Below, piece by piece: positions 32,397 to 41,197 of a stretch of DNA of 43,400 nt. The notes beneath the pieces are model-generated. The model saw only the letters and a list, made by a program, of their open reading frames with translations. It searched no databases and was not told the DNA's origin. How positions within the stretch are numbered: the first letter of the stretch is position 1; every line of letters starts with the position of its first letter. The DNA comes from Micromonospora arida (GTDB taxonomy: Bacteria > Actinomycetota > Actinomycetes > Mycobacteriales > Micromonosporaceae). The position numbers and the translations under genes were made by a program. The DNA lies in assembly GCF_003857035.1 (NCBI RefSeq), contig NZ_QGSY01000202.1, positions 1 through 43,400 of the forward strand, written 5' to 3'.

Positions 32397-33044
32397 TCAC
32401 CGGCCCGGATCCTTGAGGAAGGTGAGCACGGCGGCGACCCGGCGATGCACGTCGCCGTCGGGTGGCAGGTCGAGCTTGGTGAAGATGTTCCCGATGTGCT
32501 TGCTCACCGCGCGCTCGGTGATGACGAGTTGGGCGGCGATGCCCGTGTTGGTGCTGCCTCCGGCCATCAGCGCGAGCACCTCGCGTTCCCGTGCGGTGAG
32601 ATCGGTGAGCGGGTTGCGCCGGGCGGTGACGAGTTGGGCCACGACCTGCGGGTCCAGCACGGTGCCTCCGGCGGCGACCCGACGTAACGCGTCTAGGAAC
32701 TCCTCGACCCGGGACACTCGGTCCTTGAGCAGGTAGCCGACGCCGCCCTGCCCGTCGACGAGCAGCTCGGTCGCGTAGGCGCGCTCGACGTACTGGGACA
32801 GCAGCAGCACCGGCAGCCCGGGGTGTAGCCGGCGCGCGGCCAACGCAGTGCGCAACCCCTCGTCGCGGAAGGTCGGCGGCAGTCGGATGTCCATGATGAC
32901 GACATCGGGCCGCTGCCGATCGATCGCCGCGATGATGTCGTCCGGTGTGTCCACCGCTGCCGTCACCTCGAAGCCGGCGGTGCTGAGCAGCAGATTGAGC
33001 CCTTCCTGGAGCAGGACGTTGTCTTCGGCGATCAGGACGCGCAC
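32397..33044 (-). CDS. NarL/LuxR-type response regulator
   Basis: 215 residues from a GTG start that overlaps the kinase gene by 13 bases. The receiver domain starts VRVLIAEDNVLLQEGL, with the acidic pocket ED at 7-8 and the phosphorylation Asp in VVIMDIRLP near residue 52. The C-terminal LuxR HTH reads LTAREREVLALMAGGSTNTG to RAVSKHIGNIFTKLDL. It is the output partner of the adjacent kinase. A perfect palindrome upstream of the kinase gene is a candidate target. Confidence 0.93.
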   Translation of the reverse strand: MRVLIAEDNVLLQEGLNLLLSTAGFEVTAAVDTPDDIIAAIDRQRPDVVIMDIRLPPTFRDEGLRTALAARRLHPGLPVLLLSQYVERAYATELLVDGQGGVGYLLKDRVSRVEEFLDALRRVAAGGTVLDPQVVAQLVTARRNPLTDLTAREREVLALMAGGSTNTGIAAQLVITERAVSKHIGNIFTKLDLPPDGDVHRRVAAVLTFLKDPGR

Positions 33045-34258
33045 GGCAACACCACCCGTAGCACTGTCGGCCCGCCGATCGGGCTGCTCAGTTCGACAGT
33101 GCCGTCCAGTGCCGCGACCCGGCGCCGGATGCCGGTCAGGCCGGTGCCGGTCGACGACTGTGCGCCGCCGACCCCGTCGTCGGTCACGTTCACCACCAGC
33201 TGACCCGCCTGGTGCTCCACCCGCAGGTCACCCCCGGTCGCCCTGCTGTGCCGAGTGATGTTGGCCAGCGCTTCCGCCACGACGAAGTAGGCGGCGCTTT
33301 CCAACGCTGCCGGTAGTCGTCGCAGCGGGGTGACCCGGACCGTCAGCGGCACCGGACAGTCGGCGGCGAGCGCGTGCACCGCGCCCGGCAGCCCTCGGTC
33401 AGCCAGAATCGGTGGGTAGATGCCCCGCACCACGGCGCGCAGCTCGGTCAGCGCTGCCTCGACGCTGGTCCGTGCCCGCTCGATCAGCTGGTCCGTCAAC
33501 GCCGGATCGGCTGCCCGTTGACGTTGCGCGACGCCGAGCTGGATGGCGATCGCCACCAACCGGGCCTGGGTGCCGTCGTGCAGGTCGCGCTCGATTCGCC
33601 GCAGCTCCGCCGCGTGGGCGTCGAGCGCGCCGGCCCGGGTGGCGGTGAGCTCAGTGACCCGCCGCTCCAAGCGGCTCCGCGAGGACGGCGCGAACGACAC
33701 TCGCGCCGCCTGGGCGTACGCCACGGCGCAGGCCGGGACGGCCCACCGGAGAAGTGCCAGCGCGGCGAGCCCCAGCAGGGGCGGCACCAGCAATGCCTGG
33801 GCCCAGCTCCGGATCGGCACGACAAAGGTCAGCGGCGCCTCGACCGGCACGGCCCACCACATCAGCGGCACGATCAACCCACCCAGCGCGAGTAGCCAGA
33901 GCAGCAGCACACCGGCGGCTAGCGGCACACCGGCGATGGCGTGCACGGTCAGCCAGAGCGCACTTCGGTAGGTGGCCGGATCGCCTGCGGCGGCGCGCAG
34001 CCACGCGGCTTGACTGGCGCACAGCACCTGGGACTCGACCGGAATCGCCGGGCCCAGCAACCGGTCTGCGCGGCGCCGCTCCAGGCGAGCGAGCGACCTG
34101 ATGACACGCACGGTTGGCGGTAGCAGCGCGATGCCGACCAGGACGAGGCTCAAGCCGAGTGCCCCGGCGAGCGCGCCGATCGCTACCGCCGACGCCACCG
34201 CAGTGGCCCCGCCGGTCACCAGGTACGTCGTCGCGAACCAAGCACGCCGCATCCTCAC
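33032..34258 (-). CDS. Sensor histidine kinase, HisKA_3 type
   Basis: 408 residues from a GTG at 34258 (an ATG two codons later is equally possible). Five or six membrane segments occupy the first 190 residues. The dimerisation and phosphorylation region carries the H box ELRRIERDLHDGTQARLVAI near residue 222. The ATPase domain shows AYFVVAEALANITRHSRA and the G box NVTDDGVGGA, then GTGLTGIRRRVAALDG. No extracellular sensor domain of size is present, so it probably senses within the membrane. It forms a two-component pair with the overlapping response regulator and is divergent from a secreted serine hydrolase. Confidence 0.92.
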   Translation of the reverse strand: MRMRRAWFATTYLVTGGATAVASAVAIGALAGALGLSLVLVGIALLPPTVRVIRSLARLERRRADRLLGPAIPVESQVLCASQAAWLRAAAGDPATYRSALWLTVHAIAGVPLAAGVLLLWLLALGGLIVPLMWWAVPVEAPLTFVVPIRSWAQALLVPPLLGLAALALLRWAVPACAVAYAQAARVSFAPSSRSRLERRVTELTATRAGALDAHAAELRRIERDLHDGTQARLVAIAIQLGVAQRQRAADPALTDQLIERARTSVEAALTELRAVVRGIYPPILADRGLPGAVHALAADCPVPLTVRVTPLRRLPAALESAAYFVVAEALANITRHSRATGGDLRVEHQAGQLVVNVTDDGVGGAQSSTGTGLTGIRRRVAALDGTVELSSPIGGPTVLRVVLPCAS

Positions 34259-34287
34259 ATTGTCCGGTCACAGGGGCGGCCGGGGCA

Positions 34288-34303
34288 GTGTAGCCAGCTA
34301 CAC
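34288..34303. promoter_or_regulatory. Perfect 16-bp palindrome between kinase and serine hydrolase genes
   Basis: GTGTAGC-CA-GCTACAC is a perfect inverted repeat, centred 37 bases upstream of the kinase start and 67 bases upstream of the hydrolase start. It is the best candidate binding site in this divergent region, perhaps for the neighbouring response regulator. TAGCGT at 34350-34355 could be a -10 box for a leaderless hydrolase transcript. Confidence 0.6.
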
Positions 34304-34362
34304 CATTGATCCGGGTCTCTGCTCCCTCGTGGCCCCGCCTGGCCGTCCCTAGCGTCGACGAC

Positions 34363-35523
34363 ATGAGAAGACCGACACGACGACGGCACACATTCGGCGT
34401 GCTCGCCGGAGTCGTCCTGCTCACCATTGCCGGCGCGGGAGCACCAGCCGCGGCCCGTCAACCAGGGCCGGCGTGCTCCGACCGACCGGCGACGACCGCC
34501 GCGCTGCACGACCTGACCGGCGCCCACCGGTTGGTCGGCGCGGCCATCGAGGTGAGCGGACCCGAGTGCGGCCGGTGGTCTGCTGCCAGCGGCCGGGCTG
34601 ACCTGCGAACGGGCCGGCCGATGCGGGTCGACGAACGGATTCGGATCGGCAGTTCGACGAAGGCCTTCACCGCGACAGTGGTGCTGCAACTCGTCGCGGA
34701 GGGCCAGCTCGTCCTGGACGCTGCGATCGAGAGGTACCTGCCAGGTCGGATCCGTGGCAACGGGTACGACGGCCGACGGATCACCGTCCGTGATCTGCTG
34801 CGGCACACCAGCGGCCTGCCCGACCACGTCGATGCGCTCGACTGGGACCGGGTGGATCGTTGGCGGTATCGGCACTTCGCGCCAGCGGAGCTGATCGCGA
34901 TGGCGCTGGCCCAGCCGCCGCCGACGGCCAGTTGGCACTACTCGACCACCAACTACGTCCTCGCCGGCCTGATCGTCGAGCAGGTCACCGGCCACGACAT
35001 CAGCATGGAGATCACCCGGCGGATCATCGGCCCGTTGGGCCTGCGCGATACCTACTGGCCGGGCGACTCGGTGCGGATCCGGGGTGACCATCCGCGCGGC
35101 TACGCGTTGGTCGGCGCCGAGCGGCGGCGCGACGTCACCGAATTCAGCATGTCGTACGGCGGAGCTGGTGGCGCACTGGTCTCGACCCTCGCCGACCAGA
35201 ACCGGTTCTTCGCCGCGCTGCTCGGGGGTCGACTGCTGGACCCGGTCCGCCTCGCCGAGATGACCCACACCGTGCCGACCGATCCGGACCGGCTGTGGCC
35301 CGACGCCCGATACGGGCTCGGGATCATCTCGACGCCGTTGGTCGACTGCGGCGGAGCCCTGTACTGGGGCCACGGTGGCACGACGCCGGGCTTTCGCACC
35401 CTGGGCGGGGTCACCGCCGGCGGTCGCCGGGCGCAGTTGGTGGTGAACGACGAGCCGGCGTCGTACGAGAGCTGGCAGGCGCTGTCCACGACTTTGCACA
35501 CCGCCCTGTGTGAGGCCCGGTGA
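34363..35523 (+). CDS. Secreted serine hydrolase, beta-lactamase/D-Ala-D-Ala carboxypeptidase family
   Basis: 386 residues from an ATG at 34363. A signal peptide (FGVLAGVVLLTIAGAGAPAAA) covers about residues 11-31. Active-site motifs are SxxK as S97-S-T-K100, YST at 193-195 where the family usually has YxN, and HGG near residue 335 in place of KTG. This set matches the S12 peptidases (Streptomyces D-Ala-D-Ala carboxypeptidase, esterase EstB type), which act on peptidoglycan stems or ester substrates. It lacks a ribosome binding site and may be leaderless. Its stop region overlaps a possible start of the next gene, forming an operon. Confidence 0.88.
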   Translation: MRRPTRRRHTFGVLAGVVLLTIAGAGAPAAARQPGPACSDRPATTAALHDLTGAHRLVGAAIEVSGPECGRWSAASGRADLRTGRPMRVDERIRIGSSTKAFTATVVLQLVAEGQLVLDAAIERYLPGRIRGNGYDGRRITVRDLLRHTSGLPDHVDALDWDRVDRWRYRHFAPAELIAMALAQPPPTASWHYSTTNYVLAGLIVEQVTGHDISMEITRRIIGPLGLRDTYWPGDSVRIRGDHPRGYALVGAERRRDVTEFSMSYGGAGGALVSTLADQNRFFAALLGGRLLDPVRLAEMTHTVPTDPDRLWPDARYGLGIISTPLVDCGGALYWGHGGTTPGFRTLGGVTAGGRRAQLVVNDEPASYESWQALSTTLHTALCEAR

Positions 35524-35561
35524 TCCGCCGCGGGGCTGATTTCCCGACCGAGGAGATGACG

Positions 35562-37112
35562 ATGACCTGGAGCAGATGGACCGCGACCGCGATGAGAGTG
35601 GCGGCCACGCTGACTGTGCTGGCGATCACCGCCACTGCCGCCGGGGTGGCGCCGGCCGCCGCCGACGACGACCTGGCCGATCCCCAACGGCAGCGGCTCG
35701 ACTGGCACACCTGTCAGCGGGGCTCGTCCGACGCGGCTGGCGCCGAGCTGGATCAGGCCGGCGCTTCCTGCACCGAGCTGGCCGTTCCGCTGGATTACGC
35801 CCGCCCGGACGGCCGCACCATCAATCTGGCACTGTCCCGGCTGCCGGCGACCGACACCACGCACCGGCTCGGCGTCCTGCTGCTGAACACCGGCGGTCCC
35901 GGTGCGCCGGGGAGGTCGGACGTTCTGCCGATCCGACAGTGGCTGGGTGAGGTCGGGGCGAGGTTCGACCTCATCGGGCTGGACCCTCGGTTCGTCGGTC
36001 GCAGCACCCCGCTCGACTGCCGCTGGCCAACGGGCACCTGGACTCGCTCCGCCGGGCCGGACCGCGCCACGTTCGACCGGCTGACAGCGTTCGAACGGGA
36101 CCTGGCCTCCCGATGTGCCCGCCGGCACGCCGACCTGCTGCCGCACATCACCACCCGGAACACGGCCCGCGACATGGATCTGCTCCGGGCCGCGCTCGGC
36201 GAGCAGAAGCTCTCCTACCTGGGCTACTCCTACGGCACCTATCTGGGCGCGGTCTACACCCAGATGTTCCCGGAGCGTGCCGATCGGGTCGTTCTGGACA
36301 GCGCTGTCGACCCCGCCAACTACGGCGCGAGGGTGCTGCGCGAGGCCGGGCCCGCCAACGAGGTGGCACTGCGCGACTGGGCGGACTGGACGGCCCGCCA
36401 CCACGAGCGGTACGGCCTGGGCCGCACCGGTCAGCAGGTGCTGGCCGTGGTGGACGGGATCCTCGCCGCCGCGAGCCGCCGCCCGCTACGTGTGGGTGGC
36501 TATCAGGTGGACCGGCAGACGGTGCCGTACCTGCTGCTCAATCGGCTCAGCGACGATCGGGACGAAACGCAGGCCGACCTCGCGCAGACGGTTCGGGTGC
36601 TCTGGCAGGCCGTGGTGTCGGGCTCCGCGACTCCGACCGCGTCTCTGGCGGACACCCTGTCGTTTCTGTTGACCGGTGCCGAGTCGGCAACCGGCAGCGT
36701 GCAGGCCGCGATCCTCTGCGGGGACGTGCCGGTACCCCGTGCTGCCGGGCACTACTGGCGCGATATCCGGCAGCATCAGACCGCTGAACCCCGTTTCGGG
36801 GAGTTGACCAGGGCGATCAGTCCGTGTGCGTTCTGGCCTCAGCAACCCCGGGAGCGACCGACAGTCGTGCAGAACTCCGTGCCGGCACTGATCGTGCAGT
36901 CCACGGGAGACACCCGCACGATCTACCGGCATGGTCAGGCCATGCACCAGGCGCTCACCGGTTCCCGGCTGATCACCCTGCACGACGCTCGGATTCACGG
37001 TGTCTTCGGCAACTACGGCAACGTCTGCGTGGACGATGCAGTCGTCGCCTACCTCGCCCACGGACAGTTGCCGGCCAGAGACCTCGACTGCGCCAGCCGT
37101 ACGTCGTCCTGA
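35562..37112 (+). CDS. Secreted S33-type alpha/beta hydrolase (tripeptidyl aminopeptidase-like)
   Basis: 516 residues from the ATG at 35562, preceded by GAGGAG with six bases between. ATG 35556 and GTG 35520 are alternatives; the last would overlap the previous stop as GTGA. A signal peptide spans about 1-34 (VAATLTVLAITATAAGVAPAAA). The oxyanion region is NTGGPGAPG (109-117) and the nucleophile is Ser223 in GYSYGTYLG. A TAP-like C-terminal domain holds the remaining triad (STGDTR and DARIHGVFG). Family members release N-terminal tripeptides or proline residues from extracellular peptides. The operon with the serine hydrolase suggests use of external or wall peptides. Confidence 0.9.
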   Translation: MTWSRWTATAMRVAATLTVLAITATAAGVAPAAADDDLADPQRQRLDWHTCQRGSSDAAGAELDQAGASCTELAVPLDYARPDGRTINLALSRLPATDTTHRLGVLLLNTGGPGAPGRSDVLPIRQWLGEVGARFDLIGLDPRFVGRSTPLDCRWPTGTWTRSAGPDRATFDRLTAFERDLASRCARRHADLLPHITTRNTARDMDLLRAALGEQKLSYLGYSYGTYLGAVYTQMFPERADRVVLDSAVDPANYGARVLREAGPANEVALRDWADWTARHHERYGLGRTGQQVLAVVDGILAAASRRPLRVGGYQVDRQTVPYLLLNRLSDDRDETQADLAQTVRVLWQAVVSGSATPTASLADTLSFLLTGAESATGSVQAAILCGDVPVPRAAGHYWRDIRQHQTAEPRFGELTRAISPCAFWPQQPRERPTVVQNSVPALIVQSTGDTRTIYRHGQAMHQALTGSRLITLHDARIHGVFGNYGNVCVDDAVVAYLAHGQLPARDLDCASRTSS

Positions 37113-37126
37113 TCAGTCCGCGCCGG

Positions 37127-37368
37127 TCAGCACGGGCCCGCACCCTCGTCGAAGAGGTGGCGGGCCCAGTCCGCGTACCCGGCGATGGTTTTTCGGACCG
37201 TGCGCCCGTCGTGCAGGAACAGGTAGGCGCGCGGTCGCCACTGCGGGCGAGCAACCCGTCGAGGCGACGCGTCCCCTGTGGAGCCCGCAGCCGGCTGACC
37301 TCCGGGTAGCGGTCCCAGACCTCGTCGACGGGCGAGCCCGCCGTTATGTCCTCGGGTGTCCGCATCGG
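37127..37368 (-). pseudogene. Truncated, frameshifted copy of the small secreted gene at 40027
   Basis: This stretch matches 40027-40266 at about 96% by eye (roughly nine mismatches). It encodes the last 79 residues or so of that protein, beginning MRTPEDITAGSPVDEVWDRY. A 2-base insertion near 37226 (AGGTAGGCGCGCGG against AGGTACGCGCGG) shifts the frame, so RAPQGTRRLDGLLARSGDRA and AYLFLHDGRTVRKTIAGY lie in different frames. The 5' two thirds and the signal peptide are missing. It is separated by a strong terminator from the gene upstream on the minus strand. Confidence 0.9.
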
Positions 37369-37396
37369 TTGCCCGGCCGCTGACGCTGGTGTGTTC

Positions 37397-37432
37397 GGCG
37401 AGCCGGCTCTCCGAGTGAAGAGCCGGCTCGCC
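37397..37432 (-). terminator. Strong hairpin terminator
   Basis: GGCGAGCCGGCTCT pairs perfectly with AGAGCCGGCTCGCC around an 8-base loop. It lies five bases after the end of the seven-repeat protein gene on the minus strand. Confidence 0.85.
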
Positions 37433-37437
37433 GCCCG

Positions 37438-39921
37438 TCACGCGTCGGGGTTGCTGGCGTCGCGGTGGGTCAGCTGGTACGCGGCGTCGACGCCGTCCGC
37501 CTCCAGGATCACCGTGACTGGTCCGTCAGGTACCGAGCAGGAAATGGTCCGCTCGACTGCGTAACCGGTCGGGCCGCAGTAGCGACGCCCCTCCGAGTCG
37601 AACACCGACAGGCGAGCGTCACCGGTTCCGTCGGTCCGCTTCCACGTGAACGACTCCGTGGCGGCGCGAGCGTCGGCCGGGATCGAGAAACAGACCCCGA
37701 ACCGGTCGGCACCCGTCGTCACCGTGGCACCCGTCGCACCCGCGGGCAACGTCGGGCAGGCGGGCGGGCCGTCGGTACGTGCGAACGCGAGCGAGTACGG
37801 CCCGTCCGAGGCGCCGTCGCGCGAGTTGAGTACGGCGAAGTACGGTGCCTGGCCGGTCAGCTCGCAGTGGTACTGGCGCAGCGCCCAGGAGGAGTCACAC
37901 ATGAACGCCCCGGTGGAGTCGATCACCGTCACGTCGGGCGAGCCGGCTCCGGTGGCGTCACCCGGGAGCAGTTCGGTGATGAGGGCGCCGGAAGGGCTGC
38001 TCAGCTGGAGGCAGTCGAACTGCGCGGGGTTGGCGAGCTGCCCTCGTACCGGTGCGTCCTGCCAGCCGGTGTCGGACGCCGGCCGGCAGTCGGACGGCAG
38101 CCACGGCAACACCGCGAGGTGGTACCGAAGGTCCTCACCGATCACCGAGTCCGCGGTGCCGCCACCGAGCACCAGCGTGTACCTGCCGGCGGCGGGGATC
38201 GGGCACCACTCGTCCACGCACAGCCGGTGTCCGGTGCTGTCGTAGACGCTCGCGTACTGCCGGTAGTTGTCTTCCCCGGCCGCCTTGATCCGGTAGGTGC
38301 CCGCGGCGGGGAGGTCCAGGACGCGGCACCGGACGGCGCCGAGCGGGCCGGCCGGGGCGGCGTTGTACGCCCCAGGGGTGACCGTCGGGCAGCCGGTCGC
38401 GTCCGAGAGGCTGCGGACCTGCATCCGGTAGGTCAGGTCGGTGTCCTCCGAATTCCAACGGGAGAGGTAGGAGACGACCCGGAAGGTTCCGGTCGACGGA
38501 AGGACGCAGCCGTCCTCCCCCTCCGTCGTATCGGCGCACACCACGCCGCCCTGCTCGTCGACGAGCCAGGAGGAGATGTCGTTGTACCGGTCCGGGGTCC
38601 GGTACACCATGACGCGCTCACCGGCCTCGCCGTGGAACGGCTGGCAGTTGGTCTGCACCGCCGAGGTCTGGTGCACCGTCAGGGTCGGCTGGTCCCACCC
38701 GAGCCCGCTGGGGGCGGCACAGCCCTCGGACTGGTCGAGTCGGGCCACCGCCATCCGATAGGTGACCGGTTCCCAGTTCCAGTTCTGCGCCACGAACGTG
38801 TAGTTGCCGGCCGTCGGTGCGGCGCAGGACCGCGAGGAGTCCCACTCCGTGCACACCACTCGTCCGGCCTCGTCGTACACCTGCCAGTTGAGGTACTGGT
38901 TCGCGTTCTGCTCCATGCGGACGAGCAGCGGGCCGGGGGTGGTGACTCGCAGCGCTTGACAGCCGATGCCCTCGTACGGGGGCACGGTGCCGGTCCCGAC
39001 CGCGGCGCCGGGGTCACCGAACGCGGTCAGGGGCAGGGCGGGGCAGCCGACGGCCCGCGAGAGCCGCGGCATCTTGAGCGTGTAGGCGGCCTTGCTGCCG
39101 TAGGCCTCCCGCAGGAAGAGCCGGTACGGCCCGGACCCTTCGAGCGTGCACTCCGTGACGTAGCGCACCATGCAGACCGGCTGGAACTGCGCATTCAGGA
39201 TGGCGCCCTGGATGTCCTCGGCACCGCCCGGGTCGGCCAGGTGCAGGACCGAGCCGGCGGGCTGCTTGAACGTGAAGCAGCGGGCGGCCAGGCCGGCGGG
39301 CAGCGTGCCGCTGCGTCCGGTCGAGACGAAGGAGAAGAAGCTCTCGGGCAGGTTGGCGCAGGTGGACGGGGTCCGCATCGACTCTGCCGACAGCGAGTAG
39401 GTGCCCTTGCCGGTGCCGTAGTCGAGGCCCACAGTCACCGTGTAGGTGCCCGCGGCGCCGAGCACGCAGTCGGTCAGGTACGAGCTTACGTAGCAGGCGT
39501 GGGTGCCATCAGGACCCTTGACCTCGGCCCCGACACCGTCGCCGGAGACCTCCAGAAGCCCGATGTAGAGGGTGTCCTGATCGACAGTCGAGGTGATCGT
39601 CCACGTCTGTTTCGTGGTGCCCGAGATCGACGCGCACTTCAGGACCTTGCCCAGCGGAAGCTGCCCGCCACAGGTGGCGGACGTGCCGACCTTCGCCGGG
39701 GTCTCGGTGGCCGCGGGGGTCGCCGGGATGACCGGCGCTTGCGCCGGCTTGGTGGCCGGGCGCGGCTGCTCGGTCGTCACTGCCGGTCGCGCTGACGGCT
39801 CGCCGGTCGGGGCGGCGGTGGCTGGACCGGCCAGCAGGCCCGCCCCGGCGGCGCTGAGGGCGGCCACGGCCGCCCACCTCGCGATGTGTCTCCACACCGG
39901 ATCGAACATGGTTGTACGCAC
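37438..39921 (-). CDS. Large secreted protein of seven four-cysteine repeats, unknown function
   Basis: 827 residues from a GTG with GGGGGAG eight bases upstream. A signal peptide (about 12-37, ending PATAA) and a Pro/Thr/Ala linker lead to seven repeats of 100-110 residues that fill the rest. Cysteines are at 84, 96, 143, 152; 188, 215, 250, 258; 293, 321, 357, 366; 401, 426, 462, 472; 511, 532, 568, 573; 612, 637, 675, 686; 722, 744, 782, 795. That is exactly four per repeat and none elsewhere. A repeat runs: Cys, strand, Cys, strand, a YDxxG-xxxC turn, Cys, GxYxL/V strand, then Y-x-L/M. It resembles the beta-sandwich PPC-like domains, but I recognise no named family. No membrane anchor or sortase motif is seen. 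Confidence 0.8.
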   Translation of the reverse strand: MRTTMFDPVWRHIARWAAVAALSAAGAGLLAGPATAAPTGEPSARPAVTTEQPRPATKPAQAPVIPATPAATETPAKVGTSATCGGQLPLGKVLKCASISGTTKQTWTITSTVDQDTLYIGLLEVSGDGVGAEVKGPDGTHACYVSSYLTDCVLGAAGTYTVTVGLDYGTGKGTYSLSAESMRTPSTCANLPESFFSFVSTGRSGTLPAGLAARCFTFKQPAGSVLHLADPGGAEDIQGAILNAQFQPVCMVRYVTECTLEGSGPYRLFLREAYGSKAAYTLKMPRLSRAVGCPALPLTAFGDPGAAVGTGTVPPYEGIGCQALRVTTPGPLLVRMEQNANQYLNWQVYDEAGRVVCTEWDSSRSCAAPTAGNYTFVAQNWNWEPVTYRMAVARLDQSEGCAAPSGLGWDQPTLTVHQTSAVQTNCQPFHGEAGERVMVYRTPDRYNDISSWLVDEQGGVVCADTTEGEDGCVLPSTGTFRVVSYLSRWNSEDTDLTYRMQVRSLSDATGCPTVTPGAYNAAPAGPLGAVRCRVLDLPAAGTYRIKAAGEDNYRQYASVYDSTGHRLCVDEWCPIPAAGRYTLVLGGGTADSVIGEDLRYHLAVLPWLPSDCRPASDTGWQDAPVRGQLANPAQFDCLQLSSPSGALITELLPGDATGAGSPDVTVIDSTGAFMCDSSWALRQYHCELTGQAPYFAVLNSRDGASDGPYSLAFARTDGPPACPTLPAGATGATVTTGADRFGVCFSIPADARAATESFTWKRTDGTGDARLSVFDSEGRRYCGPTGYAVERTISCSVPDGPVTVILEADGVDAAYQLTHRDASNPDA

Positions 39922-40026
39922 GCTTGGCTCCCCCGCTAGAGTCGCGCGATCTGCGCGAGCGCAGGGATAATTTCACGAAGCTCGATAGCCGACAATCGGC
40001 TTGTCGGGCATCCGCTGAACGGCGGT

Positions 40027-40557
40027 TCAGCAGGGGCCGACGCCCTCGTCGAAGAGGCGGCGGGCCCAGTCCGCGTACCCGGCGATGGTTTTTCGGACCG
40101 TGCGTCCGTCGTGCAGGAACAGGTACGCGCGGTCGCCACTGCGGGCGAGCAACCCGTCGAGGCGACGCGTCCCCTGTGGAGCCCGCAGCCGGCTGACCTT
40201 CGGGTAGCGGTCCCAGACCTCGTCGACGGGCGAGCCCGCCGTTATGCCCTCCGGTGTCCGCATCGGGTCGCCGACCCAGAGCAGCACGAGTTTGTCCTCC
40301 ACGAAGACCGGGCTGACCATGTCGTGGCCGGCGAGCATCGGCCCGCAGGCGTCCAGGCTGGTACGCAGGATGCCGCGTCGGGTCAGCTCGTCCTCGGTAA
40401 CACCGAACTCGATGTTGCGCAGGCCGTTCAGGTCGATGATCTCCACGTTGCCGGCGGGCCGGCCGTTCGGAATCGATCCGGTTGGCGGTACGCCGCTGCC
40501 CGCGATCGAGGCAGCCGTCAACAGCGTGGCGATAAACGCAAATTGTCGCAATTTCAT
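40027..40557 (-). CDS. Small secreted protein, unknown function
   Basis: 176 residues from an ATG with GGGGGA five bases upstream. A signal peptide covers about 1-22 (LRQFAFIATLLTAASIAGSG). The mature domain begins GNVEIIDLNGLRNIEFGVTE and includes SPVFVEDKLVLLWVGDP, then SPVDEVWDRYP and a C-terminal HDGRTVRKTIAGYADWARRL. It has two cysteines (DACGP and the C-terminal GPC), which could form one disulfide. No family is named. A frameshifted fragment of a second copy lies 2.9 kb away on the other side of the seven-repeat gene. It is probably co-transcribed with that gene, whose start is 105 bases downstream. Confidence 0.8.
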   Translation of the reverse strand: MKLRQFAFIATLLTAASIAGSGVPPTGSIPNGRPAGNVEIIDLNGLRNIEFGVTEDELTRRGILRTSLDACGPMLAGHDMVSPVFVEDKLVLLWVGDPMRTPEGITAGSPVDEVWDRYPKVSRLRAPQGTRRLDGLLARSGDRAYLFLHDGRTVRKTIAGYADWARRLFDEGVGPC

Positions 40558-40613
40558 GGAATCCCCCAGTCCCCAACGGAACGGGAGCGTTCAAGTTGCT
40601 GCCGAACGCCGGA

Positions 40614-41168
40614 TTACTGGTTTTCCCACTGTTCGACCAGCTCGTCCCAGTAGTCGGCGCTGAGTCGACGCCGCCCGTGCGCCAGCCAACCCTCGGTGCT
40701 CCGTTCCAGATGCAACCCCAGCTCGGCGAACGGGTCGATCCAGGTGCCGGGCTCCACGCCGAGCTGACTCAGCGCACCGTTGATCGGCCACCGCTCGCGC
40801 GGCGCGCTCAACTCGTCGTCGAAGCGCGGGCCCCAGGACAGCGCCCCGCCCAACCACACCGCTGCCGACTGGTGGCCGATGCCACCACCGAACTCCGCCT
40901 CCAGATAGGCCACCGGCCCCGACTGTGACCATCGGGTCAGCACCTCGACCAGCGCAGTCGACAACACCAGGTCGAACGGGCGCGCGGCGCTCCGGTCGTC
41001 AGTGGCGAAATCCGGCAACGACCCGGTCAGCTCGATCACCAGCTGCGGGGTGACCGGCAGCAACGCGAAGTCCTGGCGCAGCTCGCCGAGGACCGCGTGA
41101 TCCAGCTCGGCGGTCTGCTCGCGGAGCAGCTCAACGTCCGCGACCACCGCGCTGAGCTGGTAAGCCAT
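40614..41168 (-). CDS. Cytoplasmic protein of unknown function
   Basis: 184 residues from an ATG with GGAGGG five bases upstream. There is no signal peptide or membrane segment; the protein is acidic, with a mixed alpha/beta look (MAYQLSAVVADVELLREQTA, PVTPQLVIELTGSLPD, GPVAYLEAEFGGGIGHQSAA). The stop is TAA, uncommon in this window. It is 57 bases upstream of the small secreted gene on the same strand and may share its transcript. An immunity-like role has been considered only because of size and placement beside secreted proteins; there is no sequence support for a named family. Confidence 0.7.
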   Translation of the reverse strand: MAYQLSAVVADVELLREQTAELDHAVLGELRQDFALLPVTPQLVIELTGSLPDFATDDRSAARPFDLVLSTALVEVLTRWSQSGPVAYLEAEFGGGIGHQSAAVWLGGALSWGPRFDDELSAPRERWPINGALSQLGVEPGTWIDPFAELGLHLERSTEGWLAHGRRRLSADYWDELVEQWENQ

Positions 41169-41182
41169 CGAACCCTCCGCCG

Positions 41183-41197
41183 TCCACAGCCTGTGGA
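41183..41197. promoter_or_regulatory. 15-bp palindrome in a divergent promoter region
   Basis: TCCACAG-C-CTGTGGA is a perfect inverted repeat 15 bases upstream of the minus-strand gene start. It resembles a pair of half DnaA boxes but is more likely a repressor site. Confidence 0.4.

Noticed and set aside
41183..41197. DnaA box pair or replication origin
   Set aside because: One imperfect match to a DnaA box, no AT-rich unwinding region and no dnaA/dnaN nearby.
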